From a bacterium (GTDB lineage Bacteria; Verrucomicrobiota; Kiritimatiellia; CAIKKV01; CAITUY01): a DNA stretch of 64,000 bases. The stretch lies in contig JBAXWB010000010.1 in NCBI GenBank assembly GCA_037128595.1, positions 1-64,000 of the forward strand. The letters run 5' to 3'. The translations under genes were made by a program, and so were the position numbers. The notes beneath the pieces are model-generated. The model ran no database searches, had not been told where the DNA came from, and saw only the letters and a program-made list of their open reading frames with translations. Below, in pieces: positions 43,901 to 54,764 of the stretch (the stretch's first letter is position 1; each line of letters begins with the position of its first letter).

Positions 43901-45392
43901 GCAATATTAACGTGACGCAAGTGCCTTTTTTGGGCTGACTTGCCACTTCAAGGCGTCCGCCAAACGATTCTGCCCGTTCCTGGATCCTGAAAAGACCGAA
44001 ACGGCTCCCTTCCTCGTTGCTTTGTTTTGGATCAAAACCGACCCCTGTATCTTTGACCTCAATCCTGATCAGATCGTTCTGTGTGGAGCCCAATCTCAGT
44101 TCAGCCGTTTTCGCCTGGGTGTGTTTGACCACATTCAGCAGCAACTCCCGAACCGCTTCGAAGGCGAATGTTTTCAACTCGCCCGAAATCGGCGGAACAC
44201 GTTTTGGGGTTCTGACGATCACGGACAACCCCGTCTTCTTTCTGACGTCTGCGGCCAGCCATTCAAGCGCATTTTTGATTCCCAAATGACTCAGAACCGG
44301 AGGATGTAAATCCGTGGTCAATGTGCGGGTCAACTGAATGGATTCATCAAGATCTTTCACCAGCTGATCCGCCCAGCTGATCAGGGTGGGGGTCGAGCTT
44401 TCCTCCTTGAGGTGAGAGACGCGGAACTTCATTCCGCAGAGATGTTGCTGAAGTTGTTCGTGCAGGATATCGGCGACCCGCCGGCGTTCGGTATGTTCAG
44501 CCCTCGTCAATTTCTCGGCCAGTTGCCTGAGCCGGAGCGTGCGGTCCTTCACCTTCTGTTCGAGGCTGTCATTTGTCTGTTTGAGTCTTTCTTCCAGACG
44601 TTTGCGGGCGGTGACTTCAATCGTGGCGCAGATGACTCCGGTGATCTTCCCGCTCCCGTCCCGCAAGGGCTCGGTGATCGTATCATGAAACGTCTTGCCT
44701 GCAGGCATATCGATGGTGACCTCTTCACGATGACCCACCCCCGTCTTCATCACCTTCCTTTTGACCTGCATGAAGCGCCTGGCTTCAGAAGGCGTGAAGA
44801 TATCGCTGTCCCGCTTACCCAGGAAGTCCTCAACCTTGAAATGGGGTGCAATATTACAAATCCACGTGTAACGCAGTTCCCGATCCTGGGTGAATACCAC
44901 GGTGGGTGAGCCTGACAGGGCAATTCGGAACCGATCATTGCTTATCCGTAGCGACTCGTTGCTCAACTGCAGGGCTTCTTCCGTTTCCTTGCGCCGGGTG
45001 ATGTCGACGACTTGGGTGATCCGATATTGGGGCGGCTGACTGCCATCATCAACCAGCGACGAATTGACCTCGCCCCACACGATTTTCCCGTTTTTATGAA
45101 GGTAACGTTTCTCGAAGCGGCTATAGGGGCGTCCTCCCGAATGTAACTGGCGGATCTTTATCATCGTCGTCGCCAAATCGTCGGGATGGGTGATGTCGCG
45201 AACCGTCTGTCCGAGCAGTTCCTTCTTTGAATATCCCAGAAATTGACAGAGGGCGCGGTTGACCCGAAGAAACACGTTCTTCTTTGAGGATAGGATCGCC
45301 ATGCCGATGGAGATGTTGTCGTGCCAAAGGTACTCTCCTCCGAGCTGTCGGGCGATCGCGGCCTCTGATTTCCCAAAGTCAGGCTTACTCAT
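43887..45392 (-). CDS. PAS sensor histidine kinase, NarX/DegS-like
   Basis: 501 aa, no membrane segment. Two PAS/PAC regions (about 25-140 and 150-270; RITQVVDITRRKE and GVICATIEVTARKR end them), a coiled coil, then HisKA_3 dimerisation/phosphoacceptor with RRRVADILHEQLQQHL, and an ATPase domain (VRELLLNVVKHTQA, EEGSRFGLFRIQERAE). This type phosphorylates LuxR-family regulators, none of which is nearby. Its 3' end overlaps that of the upstream convergent kinase gene by 14 bases. It follows the ABC permease gene on the same strand. Confidence 0.9.
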   Translation of the reverse strand: MSKPDFGKSEAAIARQLGGEYLWHDNISIGMAILSSKKNVFLRVNRALCQFLGYSKKELLGQTVRDITHPDDLATTMIKIRQLHSGGRPYSRFEKRYLHKNGKIVWGEVNSSLVDDGSQPPQYRITQVVDITRRKETEEALQLSNESLRISNDRFRIALSGSPTVVFTQDRELRYTWICNIAPHFKVEDFLGKRDSDIFTPSEARRFMQVKRKVMKTGVGHREEVTIDMPAGKTFHDTITEPLRDGSGKITGVICATIEVTARKRLEERLKQTNDSLEQKVKDRTLRLRQLAEKLTRAEHTERRRVADILHEQLQQHLCGMKFRVSHLKEESSTPTLISWADQLVKDLDESIQLTRTLTTDLHPPVLSHLGIKNALEWLAADVRKKTGLSVIVRTPKRVPPISGELKTFAFEAVRELLLNVVKHTQAKTAELRLGSTQNDLIRIEVKDTGVGFDPKQSNEEGSRFGLFRIQERAESFGGRLEVASQPKKGTCVTLILPIYR

Positions 45393-45449
45393 GAAAGAGA
45401 GTCTAGCGGGATGAAGACGGCTGTAAAGAAATTTGGGTAAGGCAGACGC

Positions 45450-46712
45450 TTAGCCATGCCGCAGGCATTCGACGGGGCGGAGTTTGGCGGCCTGAGCGGC
45501 GGGGGCCAGGCCGAATACGACCCCAACCAGCCAGGATACGCCCAGGGCGGTGAGGACCGCGCCCGGAGTGAATACGCCCGGCCAGCCGGTGAATTGGGCG
45601 GCCACCGGCACGGCCACAAAGCCAAGCAGGCAGCCGATGAGGCCGCCGGTCGTGGATAACACCACGGTCTCCGCGAGAAATTGCCACAGGATGTCGCGTT
45701 GGGAGGCCCCGATGGCGCGCCGTACCCCGATTTCAGGGATCCGTTCCGTGACCACCGCCAGCATGATGTTCATGATCCCGATGCCGCCGACCAGGAGGGA
45801 GATGCCGGCAATCGCCAGCAGCACCATGTTGAGCACCCGCTGGGTTCGTTGTTTGCTCAGGAGCAGGTCCAGTGGAACAGTGACCAGCACATCGGACGAG
45901 GAATGGGTTTGGGAGATCATGCGCTGAACGACCTGGGCGGCATCCATGATAATTTTTTCATCCGTCAGGTTGATGACCACCTGGCCCACCTCGGTGCGGG
46001 TGAGTTCCACGCTGCCGCTCTCACGCTTGACACTGGTGGTGCCGTACAGCCGGCGGGCCGTGACGTAGGGCATGAAGATCCCGACGGAGCCCAGACGGGA
46101 CGGGAGCCGGACCACTCCGATGATTTTAACGTATTTGCCCCCGATCCGGACGCTTTTCCCGACCGCTTCCCCGAAACCGGTGAGGGCACCGGCGACCGGC
46201 TCCGTCACCACCGCCACGGCATGACCCTGCAGGTTGTCGATCTCCGAAATCAGCCGTCCCTTTACTAGGGTCGTCTGGAACAGGGTGAAATAATCCGGGG
46301 TCACCCCCAGCACGCGGGTGTCGATCCGCTGGCTTTCCTGATACACATTCCGTTTTACCAGGTGTGCCATCGTGATCGAGGCGTCAGGAAAGAGGGCTTG
46401 GATGCGCAGCACATCCCGGAACGTCAGCCCATAATGATACAGGGCCAGACCCTGGTTGGAGGTGGGGGGCGGGGACTTCTGTGAGGCACTGGTGGCGGGT
46501 ACGGAATCCATGATGATATTGTTCAGGCCGAGGCCTTGGATTTCCTTGAGCACGGTGCGTTGGGCACCTTCCCCGATGGCCATCATCGTGACGACCGCGC
46601 CGACCCCGAACATGACGCCCAGCAGGGTCAGGAGGGAGCGGAGTTTGTGGCGGAACAAATTCCGGGCCCCATCCAGGCCCAGTTCCAGGATCCAGGTCGG
46701 GCGTCTTCTCAT
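45450..46712 (-). CDS. MacB-like ABC transporter permease
   Basis: 420 aa. An N-terminal membrane segment after [20 protein letters not shown], a large periplasmic MacB-type domain (about 60-280) and three C-terminal helices ([19 protein letters not shown] ... [20 protein letters not shown]). This is the MacB/FtsX permease layout without a fused ATPase, which is encoded separately just upstream with a 4-base overlap. Mechanotransmission-type efflux or lipoprotein transfer is likely. Confidence 0.9.
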   Translation of the reverse strand: MRRRPTWILELGLDGARNLFRHKLRSLLTLLGVMFGVGAVVTMMAIGEGAQRTVLKEIQGLGLNNIIMDSVPATSASQKSPPPTSNQGLALYHYGLTFRDVLRIQALFPDASITMAHLVKRNVYQESQRIDTRVLGVTPDYFTLFQTTLVKGRLISEIDNLQGHAVAVVTEPVAGALTGFGEAVGKSVRIGGKYVKIIGVVRLPSRLGSVGIFMPYVTARRLYGTTSVKRESGSVELTRTEVGQVVINLTDEKIIMDAAQVVQRMISQTHSSSDVLVTVPLDLLLSKQRTQRVLNMVLLAIAGISLLVGGIGIMNIMLAVVTERIPEIGVRRAIGASQRDILWQFLAETVVLSTTGGLIGCLLGFVAVPVAAQFTGWPGVFTPGAVLTALGVSWLVGVVFGLAPAAQAAKLRPVECLRHG

Positions 46713-47380
46713 GTGCCTGCCCCTTCGGTCAGGATGCCGTCGGCAATCCGGACAATCCGGGGGATTCGTTGGGCGACATGGAGATCATGGGTGATCACGA
46801 TCAGGGTCTTTCCCTGCCGGTGCAGGCTATCGAATATCGCGAGGATTTCCTGGCCGCTTTTGGAGTCCAGATTCCCGGTGGGTTCGTCGGCCAGGATCAT
46901 GGGGGGATTGGTGACCAGGGCCCGGGAAATGGCCACGCGCTGGCATTCGCCGCCCGAGAGTTGCCGGGGACGATGGGTGAGCCGATGTCCGAGGTTCACG
47001 GCTTCCAGTTGGGCCGTGGCCCGTTGCCGTCGTTCATGGGCGGGGACCCCCTGGTAGAAAAGAGGAAGCTCAACGTTTTCAATGATCGACAGGTGGTTGA
47101 TGAGGTGGAACGATTGGAACACAAACCCGATGAATTGCCCTCTGAATTTGGAAAGTTCCTGGTCCGTGAACGTGGTGGTGTCGCGTCCCCCGTAATTCAG
47201 GATGCCGGAAGTGGGGGCATCCAGCAACCCCAGCAGATTCAGAAGGGTGGATTTGCCCGAGCCGGACGGCCCCAGGATGCCCACATATTCCCCCTCGGCC
47301 ACCTTGAGGTTAACCTCCTGGAGGGCGCGAACCCCGGCACCGGCGGGGAAGATTTTCGAGACATTAATCAGTTCGATCAT
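46709..47380 (-). CDS. ABC transporter ATP-binding protein (MacB/LolD type)
   Basis: 223 aa. Walker [13 protein letters not shown]-loop FVFQSFHLI, signature [15 protein letters not shown], Walker [17 protein letters not shown], and the switch His (VITHD). Size and the NLDS motif are typical of the ATPases that pair with MacB/LolCE permeases. It overlaps both the permease gene and the adaptor gene by four bases. Confidence 0.95.
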   Translation of the reverse strand: MIELINVSKIFPAGAGVRALQEVNLKVAEGEYVGILGPSGSGKSTLLNLLGLLDAPTSGILNYGGRDTTTFTDQELSKFRGQFIGFVFQSFHLINHLSIIENVELPLFYQGVPAHERRQRATAQLEAVNLGHRLTHRPRQLSGGECQRVAISRALVTNPPMILADEPTGNLDSKSGQEILAIFDSLHRQGKTLIVITHDLHVAQRIPRIVRIADGILTEGAGT

Positions 47381-48816
47381 GAGGGGGACGGGGTAGACGG
47401 TTTCTCGGGAGGATTCAGTAACACCTTTTCACCCGCCTTGAGCCCGTCCAGGATTTCGACAAACTGGACGGACGCTTTGCCGATTTTGACTTCCTGGCGT
47501 TTGCCCTGCAGGCCGCTGGCCGGGTATACAAAAAACTTGTCCCCATCCCTGAACACCGCCTGAACGGGGAGGGTGACGGTCCGGGGAATGGTGTCGACAA
47601 TAATTTCCGCATCACAGGAGAAACCGGGGCGTAATTCCTTGGTGTATTTCAGGGTGATTTCCACTTTGAATTCCTTGAGATCACCGGCCCACCAGCCGCC
47701 GGAATTCGCCACTTCGGCCACTTTGAAGACCTCGCCGCGGAAGGTCCGGTTCGCGAGGGCCTCGACGGTGACCGCCACAGGTTGCCCCACCTTGACGCTC
47801 TGGATGTCGGCCTCGGGGATATTGATGACCGCTTCCATGATCGCGCGGTTGGGAATGGTCATCAGGACCCGTCCAGGCTGGAAGGTGGCCCCCACCTGGA
47901 TTTCACTGCTCCGCCAGGCCTCATCGGGATTGCCATACATGATGATGCCGTCGAGGGGGGCACGGACCTCGAAGGCGCGCCGTTCCTCCATTTTGGCGTT
48001 CAGGTCGTTGACGGCCCGTTCCTGGGCCCGTTGGGAGGATTCAACCGCCTGGGTCTTGGCGAGCAGGAAGGCTTCCGTTTGTTTCCGCGCTTTTTCAAGT
48101 TCGGTTTTGGCCTTGGCCAGGGCCGCCTCCGCCGCTGCATTATTGAGCGGAATGGTGTAGTCTTCCAACAGTTTTTTCTCGATGATGGCGGTTTCCATGG
48201 AGAGCTTGGTGGTTTCCAGTTTAACCCGTTCCTCGTCGATCTCATCCTCGGTCACAAAGCCATCTTTCAAGAGCCCCTGCAGTTCCTCATACCCGCGCTT
48301 TTTCCGCATGTATTCACTTTCAGCGGTCTTGGCTTTGACCTCGGCGTTACGCCGGTCCATGGGTTCATCCCCCTTGAGGAATTTTTGAAGTTCCAGCGTG
48401 GAGGAGGCGACCCCTTGTTCCGCGATCGTCAGGAAACTTTTGTTATCCATCAACTGGATGTCCAGGCCTGTTTTGGCGGATACCAATTTGGTTTCCGCCT
48501 CGCTGAGGGCCACCTCAAGGTCCTTGATGCGCTGGTCGATATCATCTGTGTTGAAGAGGGCGATCACGTCATTGGATTTGACGAGGGAGCCGTCCGGGAT
48601 GAGGGACGAAATGGCGGAGGGGCGTTTGATCTCCGGGCTGATTTTGACGGCATTCATGGCCCGGATATCCCCGGAGCCCTGGATGGAGATGACCAGCGGA
48701 CCCTGTTTGGCCGTGGCCGTCAGGGGAAGGGTCTCTTCCGTTTTCTGCCGGCAGCCGTTCGAGAGGGTGATCGAAACGATCAGGCCCAGTATCACGGGTA
48801 TGTACTTCATCGTCAT
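47377..48816 (-). CDS. periplasmic adaptor (MacA/HlyD family), lipoprotein
   Basis: 479 aa. Signal peptide with lipobox SNGC, then the barrel-sandwich and long helical hairpin of an efflux adaptor (TKLVSAKTGLDIQL ... coiled coil ~130-270), and beta domains ending VNIPEADIQSVKVGQPVAV and DGDKFFVYPASGLQGKRQEV. It links the permease to the outer-membrane channel encoded upstream. The start could be ATG 48816 or 48810. Confidence 0.9.
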   Translation of the reverse strand: MTMKYIPVILGLIVSITLSNGCRQKTEETLPLTATAKQGPLVISIQGSGDIRAMNAVKISPEIKRPSAISSLIPDGSLVKSNDVIALFNTDDIDQRIKDLEVALSEAETKLVSAKTGLDIQLMDNKSFLTIAEQGVASSTLELQKFLKGDEPMDRRNAEVKAKTAESEYMRKKRGYEELQGLLKDGFVTEDEIDEERVKLETTKLSMETAIIEKKLLEDYTIPLNNAAAEAALAKAKTELEKARKQTEAFLLAKTQAVESSQRAQERAVNDLNAKMEERRAFEVRAPLDGIIMYGNPDEAWRSSEIQVGATFQPGRVLMTIPNRAIMEAVINIPEADIQSVKVGQPVAVTVEALANRTFRGEVFKVAEVANSGGWWAGDLKEFKVEITLKYTKELRPGFSCDAEIIVDTIPRTVTLPVQAVFRDGDKFFVYPASGLQGKRQEVKIGKASVQFVEILDGLKAGEKVLLNPPEKPSTPSPS

Positions 48817-48843
48817 GAGATCTCCTTGAGTTGTCAGCGTGCG

Positions 48844-50451
48844 CTAATTCGATCGGGCGGTTGCTTTGTGATTTTCCAATACCGGCGGCGGTAGTTCAAT
48901 CAGGGTCCCATCCGCGTCCACATCCAGGAGGCCGACATCCCGAAGCAGTTGGAGCCGTTGTTGTTCGTATTGGGCGAGTGCCCGGACATGGGCGTTGCGG
49001 GCGCTCAGCAGATCATTTTGAGCTTCCACGACATCGCGGTTGGAGAGATCGCCATTCTTGAAGCGGTACGTTGCGAAATCCGACCGTTTTTTGGTGATCT
49101 CAATGTTCCGTTTATTGATCTCCACGGTTTCAGAGAGGGCCAGCAGTTTGCTGAAACTGTCGCTGATTTCGACCCGGATGAGGTCCTCTTTTTCCGCAAC
49201 CGCGCGCTCGGCGGCGTCGCACTCGAAGGTTGACCGGCGGATGGCATCCCGTTCAGCCCGCTTGTCGAGGGGGAGTTCCAGGGTCACGCCGGCGACATAG
49301 TCAGGGGTGAACTCCCCGGAGGCCGGCGAGTCGGCGTCCTTGGCCCGGGTGCCCGCTTTCCCATAGAGGTCCAGTTCCGGGAGCAGGAGATTGCGGGCCA
49401 ACCGCAGGCGGCGCTGGGAATCATCCCGTTTTTCCGCCATGGTTTTTAAATCAAGCCGTTGGGTCAGGGCGAGCTGGATGCATGAGGTCTGATCAAGTGA
49501 TAAGGGTTTTTTGGCGGGGATATCGGCGCCGGTTTTCAGGGGAATATCGACGGGGAGGCCGGCTTCCACCAGGAACCGGCTCAGTCCGATCTGGAGTGCG
49601 GATTCGTTCAGGCTCAAGGTGTTGCGGGCGGTGAGTTCCTGTTGCTGGGAGCGCAGGACATCGATGGACGGGGCTCGGCGGATTTTAAAGAGGGCTTCCG
49701 AGCGCTGGCGCAGGTAGGTGGATTGTTGAACATTCATGCGGGTGTTCTCGAGAACGGCTTTCTGGATCACGAGGCCGTAATACTTCTGGATCACGCCGAT
49801 GGCGAAGTCCTGCCGGTCGAGGGCGAATGACCGCAGGGAATAAACGAGGTTCCGGTTGGCCTGGATGAGCGCATCATGGCTGTTCTCGTATCCTGCGCCC
49901 GCCAGCAGGGGTTGGCGCACCTCGATCGCGGCGGCCGTGTCATAGTTGGCCGAGTTGAGGCCATTGGAAGAGGCGGCCAGGCTGGTCCCTTTGGCCGCCA
50001 GGGAGCCGCCGAAGGGGAGGGGCACGGAGGTTGACAGTTCGAGGCCCCCCAGGCTTTTGTCCGACCCCGTTTTCTTCTCCGCCATCACATAGTCGAGGGT
50101 GCCGGCGCACTGGGGTTCAAACTCGCGCACGGCGGCCAGGACATCCAGTCCGCTTAAATAAAGCTCCTCCCGCCGGGTTTGCAGGGCACGGCTGTATTGG
50201 GTGGCGAGGCGCAGGGCGGCATTCAGATCCAGATCCAGCGAGGAGGGGGCTTTGTGGGTATCGCCGATTTCAGCCGTGGCGGCCTTTAGGGCGTTGCTGG
50301 CCTGGGGCAGGGTCAGGAAGGCTTGATCACGGATCACTTCATGCACGGCGGCATCAGGGGTGCCCAGGGTCCCGCAACCGGCAAGGAGCAGCGTCAGCCC
50401 GAAGGTTGTGACCATGCAAACCGGGAGTAGGATAAAACGTAACGTCGCCAT
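48844..50451 (-). CDS. TolC-family outer-membrane channel, lipoprotein
   Basis: 535 aa from ATG 50451, which gives a lipoprotein signal (TFGLTLLLAGC); the frame continues upstream to 50565 but without a better start. Long helices and SLNESALQIGLSRFL, GVTLELPLDKRAERDAIRRS, and RFKNGDLSNRDVVEAQNDLL are TolC/OEP features. First in the order channel-adaptor-ATPase-permease, so a tripartite export system. Confidence 0.88.
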   Translation of the reverse strand: MATLRFILLPVCMVTTFGLTLLLAGCGTLGTPDAAVHEVIRDQAFLTLPQASNALKAATAEIGDTHKAPSSLDLDLNAALRLATQYSRALQTRREELYLSGLDVLAAVREFEPQCAGTLDYVMAEKKTGSDKSLGGLELSTSVPLPFGGSLAAKGTSLAASSNGLNSANYDTAAAIEVRQPLLAGAGYENSHDALIQANRNLVYSLRSFALDRQDFAIGVIQKYYGLVIQKAVLENTRMNVQQSTYLRQRSEALFKIRRAPSIDVLRSQQQELTARNTLSLNESALQIGLSRFLVEAGLPVDIPLKTGADIPAKKPLSLDQTSCIQLALTQRLDLKTMAEKRDDSQRRLRLARNLLLPELDLYGKAGTRAKDADSPASGEFTPDYVAGVTLELPLDKRAERDAIRRSTFECDAAERAVAEKEDLIRVEISDSFSKLLALSETVEINKRNIEITKKRSDFATYRFKNGDLSNRDVVEAQNDLLSARNAHVRALAQYEQQRLQLLRDVGLLDVDADGTLIELPPPVLENHKATARSN

Positions 50452-50589
50452 GAACTTCTTAACCCTTTGGAGGGCAAGTGTGTCCTCTTTTTGATGGCGG
50501 TTGTCAATGAATGAATAGGGGGCTGCGCTGGGCGTCCTGGAAAGAGGTCCGTTCGCACTGTGCAAACGACCATTTTGTGGTTCTGTACT

Positions 50590-51321
50590 TCACTCAGACG
50601 TCGGAGAATGAGGCGACTTTGTTATTGTCTGCTCCATCAACCGGTACCCGATTCCAGGTTCGGTTTGAATCAGTTTGGAGGATTCCAATGTAGTCTCGAT
50701 TTTCTTCCGGAGATGGTTCATGTAAACGCGCAGGTATTGGGATTGCTCTTCCGCTTGGGGTCCCCACACGTCCCGTAATAACTGCCGGTGGGTAACCACC
50801 TTTCCATGATTCAGCGCCAGAATCCGGAGCAGGGCATATTCAGTGGCCGTAAGGTGGATCTCTACCCCCTTTTTCGTGACCCGACGGGTGTTGAAATCCA
50901 CCTGAAGAAACCCTGTCTGGTAAATGGATTCGGCGGGTCCGGTTGAAGAATGCCGGCGTATGGCGCGCAGTCGGGCGGCAAGTTCGGCCGCATAAAACGG
51001 CTTGGTGAGATAATCGTCCGCCCCGGCATCAAGTGCTGCCACTTTCTGTTCAAGTTCCTGGCGGACGGACAATACCAGAACCGGGGTTTTGCTCCATTCG
51101 CGCAAACGCCTCAGGACTTCTAATCCGTCCATGTCGGGCAGGCCGAGGTCGAGGATGATGACGTCAGGGCGGCGATACACTGCGGCAGTCAATCCCTCCT
51201 GTCCCGTCTCGGCCTCGAATACCCGGTATTCTTCTGCCTCCAGGGCAAGTTTCAGGAACCGCCGAATCTGAACTTCGTCGTCAATGATCAAAGCGACAGG
51301 TTGGGAGGCAGCGTCAGTCAT
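50590..51321 (-). CDS. kdpE: KdpE-type response regulator
   Basis: 243 aa OmpR/PhoB-type regulator. Receiver with IILDLGLPDMDGLEVLR (phospho-Asp), then a winged helix with the LTATEYALLRILALNHGKVV and RVYMNHLRKKIE segments, as in KdpE. The start overlaps kdpD's stop as ATGA (51318-51321), so it is co-translated with its cognate kinase. Confidence 0.93.
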   Translation of the reverse strand: MTDAASQPVALIIDDEVQIRRFLKLALEAEEYRVFEAETGQEGLTAAVYRRPDVIILDLGLPDMDGLEVLRRLREWSKTPVLVLSVRQELEQKVAALDAGADDYLTKPFYAAELAARLRAIRRHSSTGPAESIYQTGFLQVDFNTRRVTKKGVEIHLTATEYALLRILALNHGKVVTHRQLLRDVWGPQAEEQSQYLRVYMNHLRKKIETTLESSKLIQTEPGIGYRLMEQTITKSPHSPTSE

Positions 51322-54002
51322 ATACTTTCCGGTATTCTCTTCATTTCAACGGGAATCCGCAAGGTGAAGGTGGCGCCCCGATCAGGATTGTTTACGGCGG
51401 ACACCGTTCCCTGAAGTGCGTTCATCAGGCCCTTGACAATGGACAAGCCCAGTCCGATTCCACCGGACGGCGCTTGAGGGCCCCGGAAGAATTTCTCAAA
51501 AACACGGGTTTCTCCGCCCGGCGGGAGGCCGGGCCCCTGATCGGATACCCTGAGCACGAGATGGGACTCATCGACCTGTGCCGAAATCGTGATTTCAGAG
51601 CCAGGTTCAGTATATAAGGCTGCATTAGCGGTAAGATTTGCCAGGGATTGCTCGACAAATCCGGAATCCACTTTGACGGAGGGAAAGTCACTGGGAATCA
51701 GGACATGTACCTGGTGCCGGGACAACAGGTCACCCACCTGTTGTTGTGCGGATGAGATAATCTCGTCCACGTCACACCAGGCCGGTGCAAGGGTGTAGCG
51801 TCCGGACTCAATCCGGGTCATGCTGATCAGGTTATCCACGATGCGTCCCAGTCGCCGGGAGGCGGTCTCGATTTCTTTAAGAAAGGGTTGCGCCCCTTTT
51901 GCTTCCTTGATCAGGTCAAAGACCAACCCCAATTCCCCGGTGGCGGCCTGAATGACGGCAAGTGGCGTCTTGATCTCGTGAGAGACGCAATCGAAGAGTG
52001 TTTTGTAGAGTTTTTCTGATTCCTCCGCCAATTGGGTACGGCCGGCCTCCTGAATGAGCCAGTACCGCTCGATCATCACGGCGATCTGGTCTGCAAAAGT
52101 TTCCAGTAATTCGCGTTCATCAAGGAGCAGGGGTTTACGATCCGGGAAATGAAGGGCAAGGACGCCCACCTTATTGTTCGCCGTTTTCAAAGGAAGATGC
52201 AGGCAATCGGACTCAGGCAAGGTGTCTGTATGCCGTCCCGCTGGTTCGCGATGTTCCAGGGACCACAAGGCCACACCCCGTTCTTTCTCGGTTAGGGTCC
52301 ACATTCCGGCGGGATGTTGAGTCTGACTCAATCGCCCATCCTGTCCGACCAGTAGTACGGCACATTGGGTTCCTGAAACATTTTGAATCTCCTGGATGGC
52401 CCGGCGAAGTCCCTCCTCCAGAGTGGTGCTTTCAGCGACCCCTTGAGCCAGCCGGTATAACGCGGCCGTACGTTGTTCGCGCTTCCGTTCGGACCATTCC
52501 CGGAGGCGGAGGCGGGCGGTCAGGTTTCCGATGACCAGGGCGACAATGAAGTACATGACAAACATGAGGATATCATGGACCTGATTGATGTGCAGGGTGA
52601 AGACGGGCGGGATGAACAGGAAATCCCATAACAAGGCGCTGGCGGCGGCGGTAATCAGGATGGCCCGTCGTTGCAGTTGGGTGGCCAGGAGGATGATGAG
52701 GAACAGGTAAACGAGCGCGATGGCCCAATAGCCGGTGACATCGCGAATCAGCCAGCAGATGGCGGTAACAAGGGCGATCGAAACGGTTCCCAGCGTGATG
52801 TCGTGCGACCAGGGGGTGAAGTCAAATGGCTTCCCCGGGGGAGTGAGGTGGGGACCCTGAGATTGACCGGTTTGGACCACACACACATCAAGGTCGCCGC
52901 TTTCCCGGATCAGGCGGTCCACCAGCGATCCTCCCTTGAAAAATTCGCGCAAGGGTGAGTCGAGCGTCTTTCCGATCACTAGTTGGGTGACGCGCTCTTC
53001 CCTGGCGACCCGTAGCAGGGTTTTCACCAGATCGTCGCCGGTCGTGGCCACCACCTGCGCCCCGAGTTGACGGGCAAGTGAAAGGGTTTTCGCCAGGCGG
53101 GCAGTTTCCTCTTCAGAGAGGGGGAGTAATGATTCGACATAGACGGCAACCCATTGGGCGCCCATGACCGACACCGCACGACGTGTCCAGCGGATGAGTT
53201 CCGCGGAATATGGGCTTGGCCCGATGGCCACCATCAGTTTGGCGTTGGTTTTCCACGCGCCGGTGATCTGCCGGGTGGTCATGACATCCCGGAGTTCCTG
53301 GTTGACATGTTCTGCGGTAGCGCGAAGGGCAAGTTCCCTCAATGCCGTAAGATTCTCCTCCTTGAAAAAATTAGATGCGGCGGTCTGCGCCATGGTGCCC
53401 AGGTAGACCTTTCCCTCCGCCAGGCGCTCGCGAAGGGAGTCCGGGGTCAGATCCACCAGTTGAATGTCGGTGGCCTGATCCAAAACCGTGTCCGGCACCG
53501 TTTCCCGGATGGTCACCCCGGTGATTTGGCGGACGAGATCCACCCGGCTTTCGATGTGCTGGATGTTCAGGGTTGAATACACATCAATCCCTGCATCCAG
53601 CAGTTCCAGGACATCCTGATAGCGTTTGGGATGGCGACTGGTGGGAGCATTGGAATGGGCTAATTCATCGACCAACGCGAGGGTGGGATGGCGTTGAAGG
53701 AGGGCGTCCAGATCCATTTCAGGGAGGGTTGCGCCCCGGTACTCCACCAACCGGAGGGGAATGGCCGGGAGCCCCTCCAGGAGGGCTTGGGTCTCGGTGC
53801 GCCGATGCGTCTCCACCACCGCGACCACCAAATCAGTACCCTCGGATTTCCGTTGATGGGCCATTTTCAGCATGGCGTAGGTTTTCCCCACGCCGGCACA
53901 CATGCCGAGGAAGACGGTCAACCGCCCGCGCCGGTGCCGGTCATCCTCCTGTTTGATGGCGGCGAGAAGGACGTCTGGATTGGGCCTGGATGGATCCTGC
54001 AT
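51318..54002 (-). CDS. kdpD: KdpD osmosensitive potassium sensor kinase
   Basis: 894 aa, full length. N-terminal KdpD domain with Walker A FLGMCAGVGKTYAML and DELAHSNAPTSRHPKRYQD; a UspA-like domain near 250-370 (KLMVAIGPSPYSAELIRW); four membrane helices (about 400-500); a GAF domain; HisKA with DCVSHEIKTPLAVIQAATGE (phospho-His) and an ATPase domain ending GIGLGLSIVKGLM. It senses low potassium and turgor and phosphorylates KdpE. Confidence 0.96.
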   Translation of the reverse strand: MQDPSRPNPDVLLAAIKQEDDRHRRGRLTVFLGMCAGVGKTYAMLKMAHQRKSEGTDLVVAVVETHRRTETQALLEGLPAIPLRLVEYRGATLPEMDLDALLQRHPTLALVDELAHSNAPTSRHPKRYQDVLELLDAGIDVYSTLNIQHIESRVDLVRQITGVTIRETVPDTVLDQATDIQLVDLTPDSLRERLAEGKVYLGTMAQTAASNFFKEENLTALRELALRATAEHVNQELRDVMTTRQITGAWKTNAKLMVAIGPSPYSAELIRWTRRAVSVMGAQWVAVYVESLLPLSEEETARLAKTLSLARQLGAQVVATTGDDLVKTLLRVAREERVTQLVIGKTLDSPLREFFKGGSLVDRLIRESGDLDVCVVQTGQSQGPHLTPPGKPFDFTPWSHDITLGTVSIALVTAICWLIRDVTGYWAIALVYLFLIILLATQLQRRAILITAAASALLWDFLFIPPVFTLHINQVHDILMFVMYFIVALVIGNLTARLRLREWSERKREQRTAALYRLAQGVAESTTLEEGLRRAIQEIQNVSGTQCAVLLVGQDGRLSQTQHPAGMWTLTEKERGVALWSLEHREPAGRHTDTLPESDCLHLPLKTANNKVGVLALHFPDRKPLLLDERELLETFADQIAVMIERYWLIQEAGRTQLAEESEKLYKTLFDCVSHEIKTPLAVIQAATGELGLVFDLIKEAKGAQPFLKEIETASRRLGRIVDNLISMTRIESGRYTLAPAWCDVDEIISSAQQQVGDLLSRHQVHVLIPSDFPSVKVDSGFVEQSLANLTANAALYTEPGSEITISAQVDESHLVLRVSDQGPGLPPGGETRVFEKFFRGPQAPSGGIGLGLSIVKGLMNALQGTVSAVNNPDRGATFTLRIPVEMKRIPESI

Positions 54003-54167
54003 ATGATGGCCCCCTTATGGCGCACTCACCTCGCGGTCCCTGTTGAAACGATCATAATCGCTACCCTCCTGAATGGCTAATGGATGAACGTTATACGAAT
54101 TGGTGCCATCACCAAGATAGTTCCAAACAGGACCTAAAGCCAACTCATTGTTTGGTGACGATTTCAA

Positions 54168-54764
54168 TTATTGATCCAGGGACAGGTTGAGCAGCAAAAC
54201 ATTTACCCGGGGCTCGCCCAGAAACCCGTACCGGGGTAATTCGGTGAACTGAACGACGTGGGACTCCAGTACAGATACGGGCAGGTTCCGGGCACTGGCT
54301 ACCCGATGAACCTGAAGGAAAGCCGCCTCGGGGCTGATGTGAGGATCGACCCCGCTGCCGGACTGGAACACCATATCGGCAGGAACAGGAGCATCTGCTG
54401 GCAGGGCATGCGCGCTCCGGAAGGCTTTAAGCCGGGCCGCTACATTCGACTGGAGTACCTGGCTCGTAGGGCCCAGATTACTGGCGCCGGATGGCAAGGT
54501 TCCAAAGTCCGATGCAGAAGGACGGGGCCAGAAATAGCGCCCGGATTCGAATTTCTGTGATAGCAAGGCGCTGCCCACGATCTGACCGCCCCGGCTCAGG
54601 AGGCTGCCGTTTGCCTGGGCGCGGAAAAACGTCTGGGCGATTCCTGTGACCAGCAGCGGAAAGGCCAGACCGGTCAGCACGGTGAATATGAGTGTCAGTC
54701 TTAATGATTGAATAATGAGCTTGGTCATGGGGTAAGTCCTTTCATGAAACAAAATGAATCGCAA
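54168..54764 (-). CDS. kdpC: KdpC, potassium-transporting ATPase C subunit
   Basis: 198 aa. One N-terminal membrane helix ([20 protein letters not shown]) and a periplasmic part with [22 protein letters not shown], the KdpC signature. It overlaps kdpB by 23 bases. The start may be at ATG 54728 (MTKLIIQS), which would place it close after the kdpB stop. The 165-base gap to kdpD holds no gene that I can support. Confidence 0.95.
   Translation of the reverse strand: MRFILFHERTYPMTKLIIQSLRLTLIFTVLTGLAFPLLVTGIAQTFFRAQANGSLLSRGGQIVGSALLSQKFESGRYFWPRPSASDFGTLPSGASNLGPTSQVLQSNVAARLKAFRSAHALPADAPVPADMVFQSGSGVDPHISPEAAFLQVHRVASARNLPVSVLESHVVQFTELPRYGFLGEPRVNVLLLNLSLDQ

Noticed and set aside
47782-48894. 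370-codon rightward frame inside the adaptor gene
   Set aside because: Shadow of the leftward HlyD/MacA gene; Phe/Gly/Asp pattern is typical of a complement frame.
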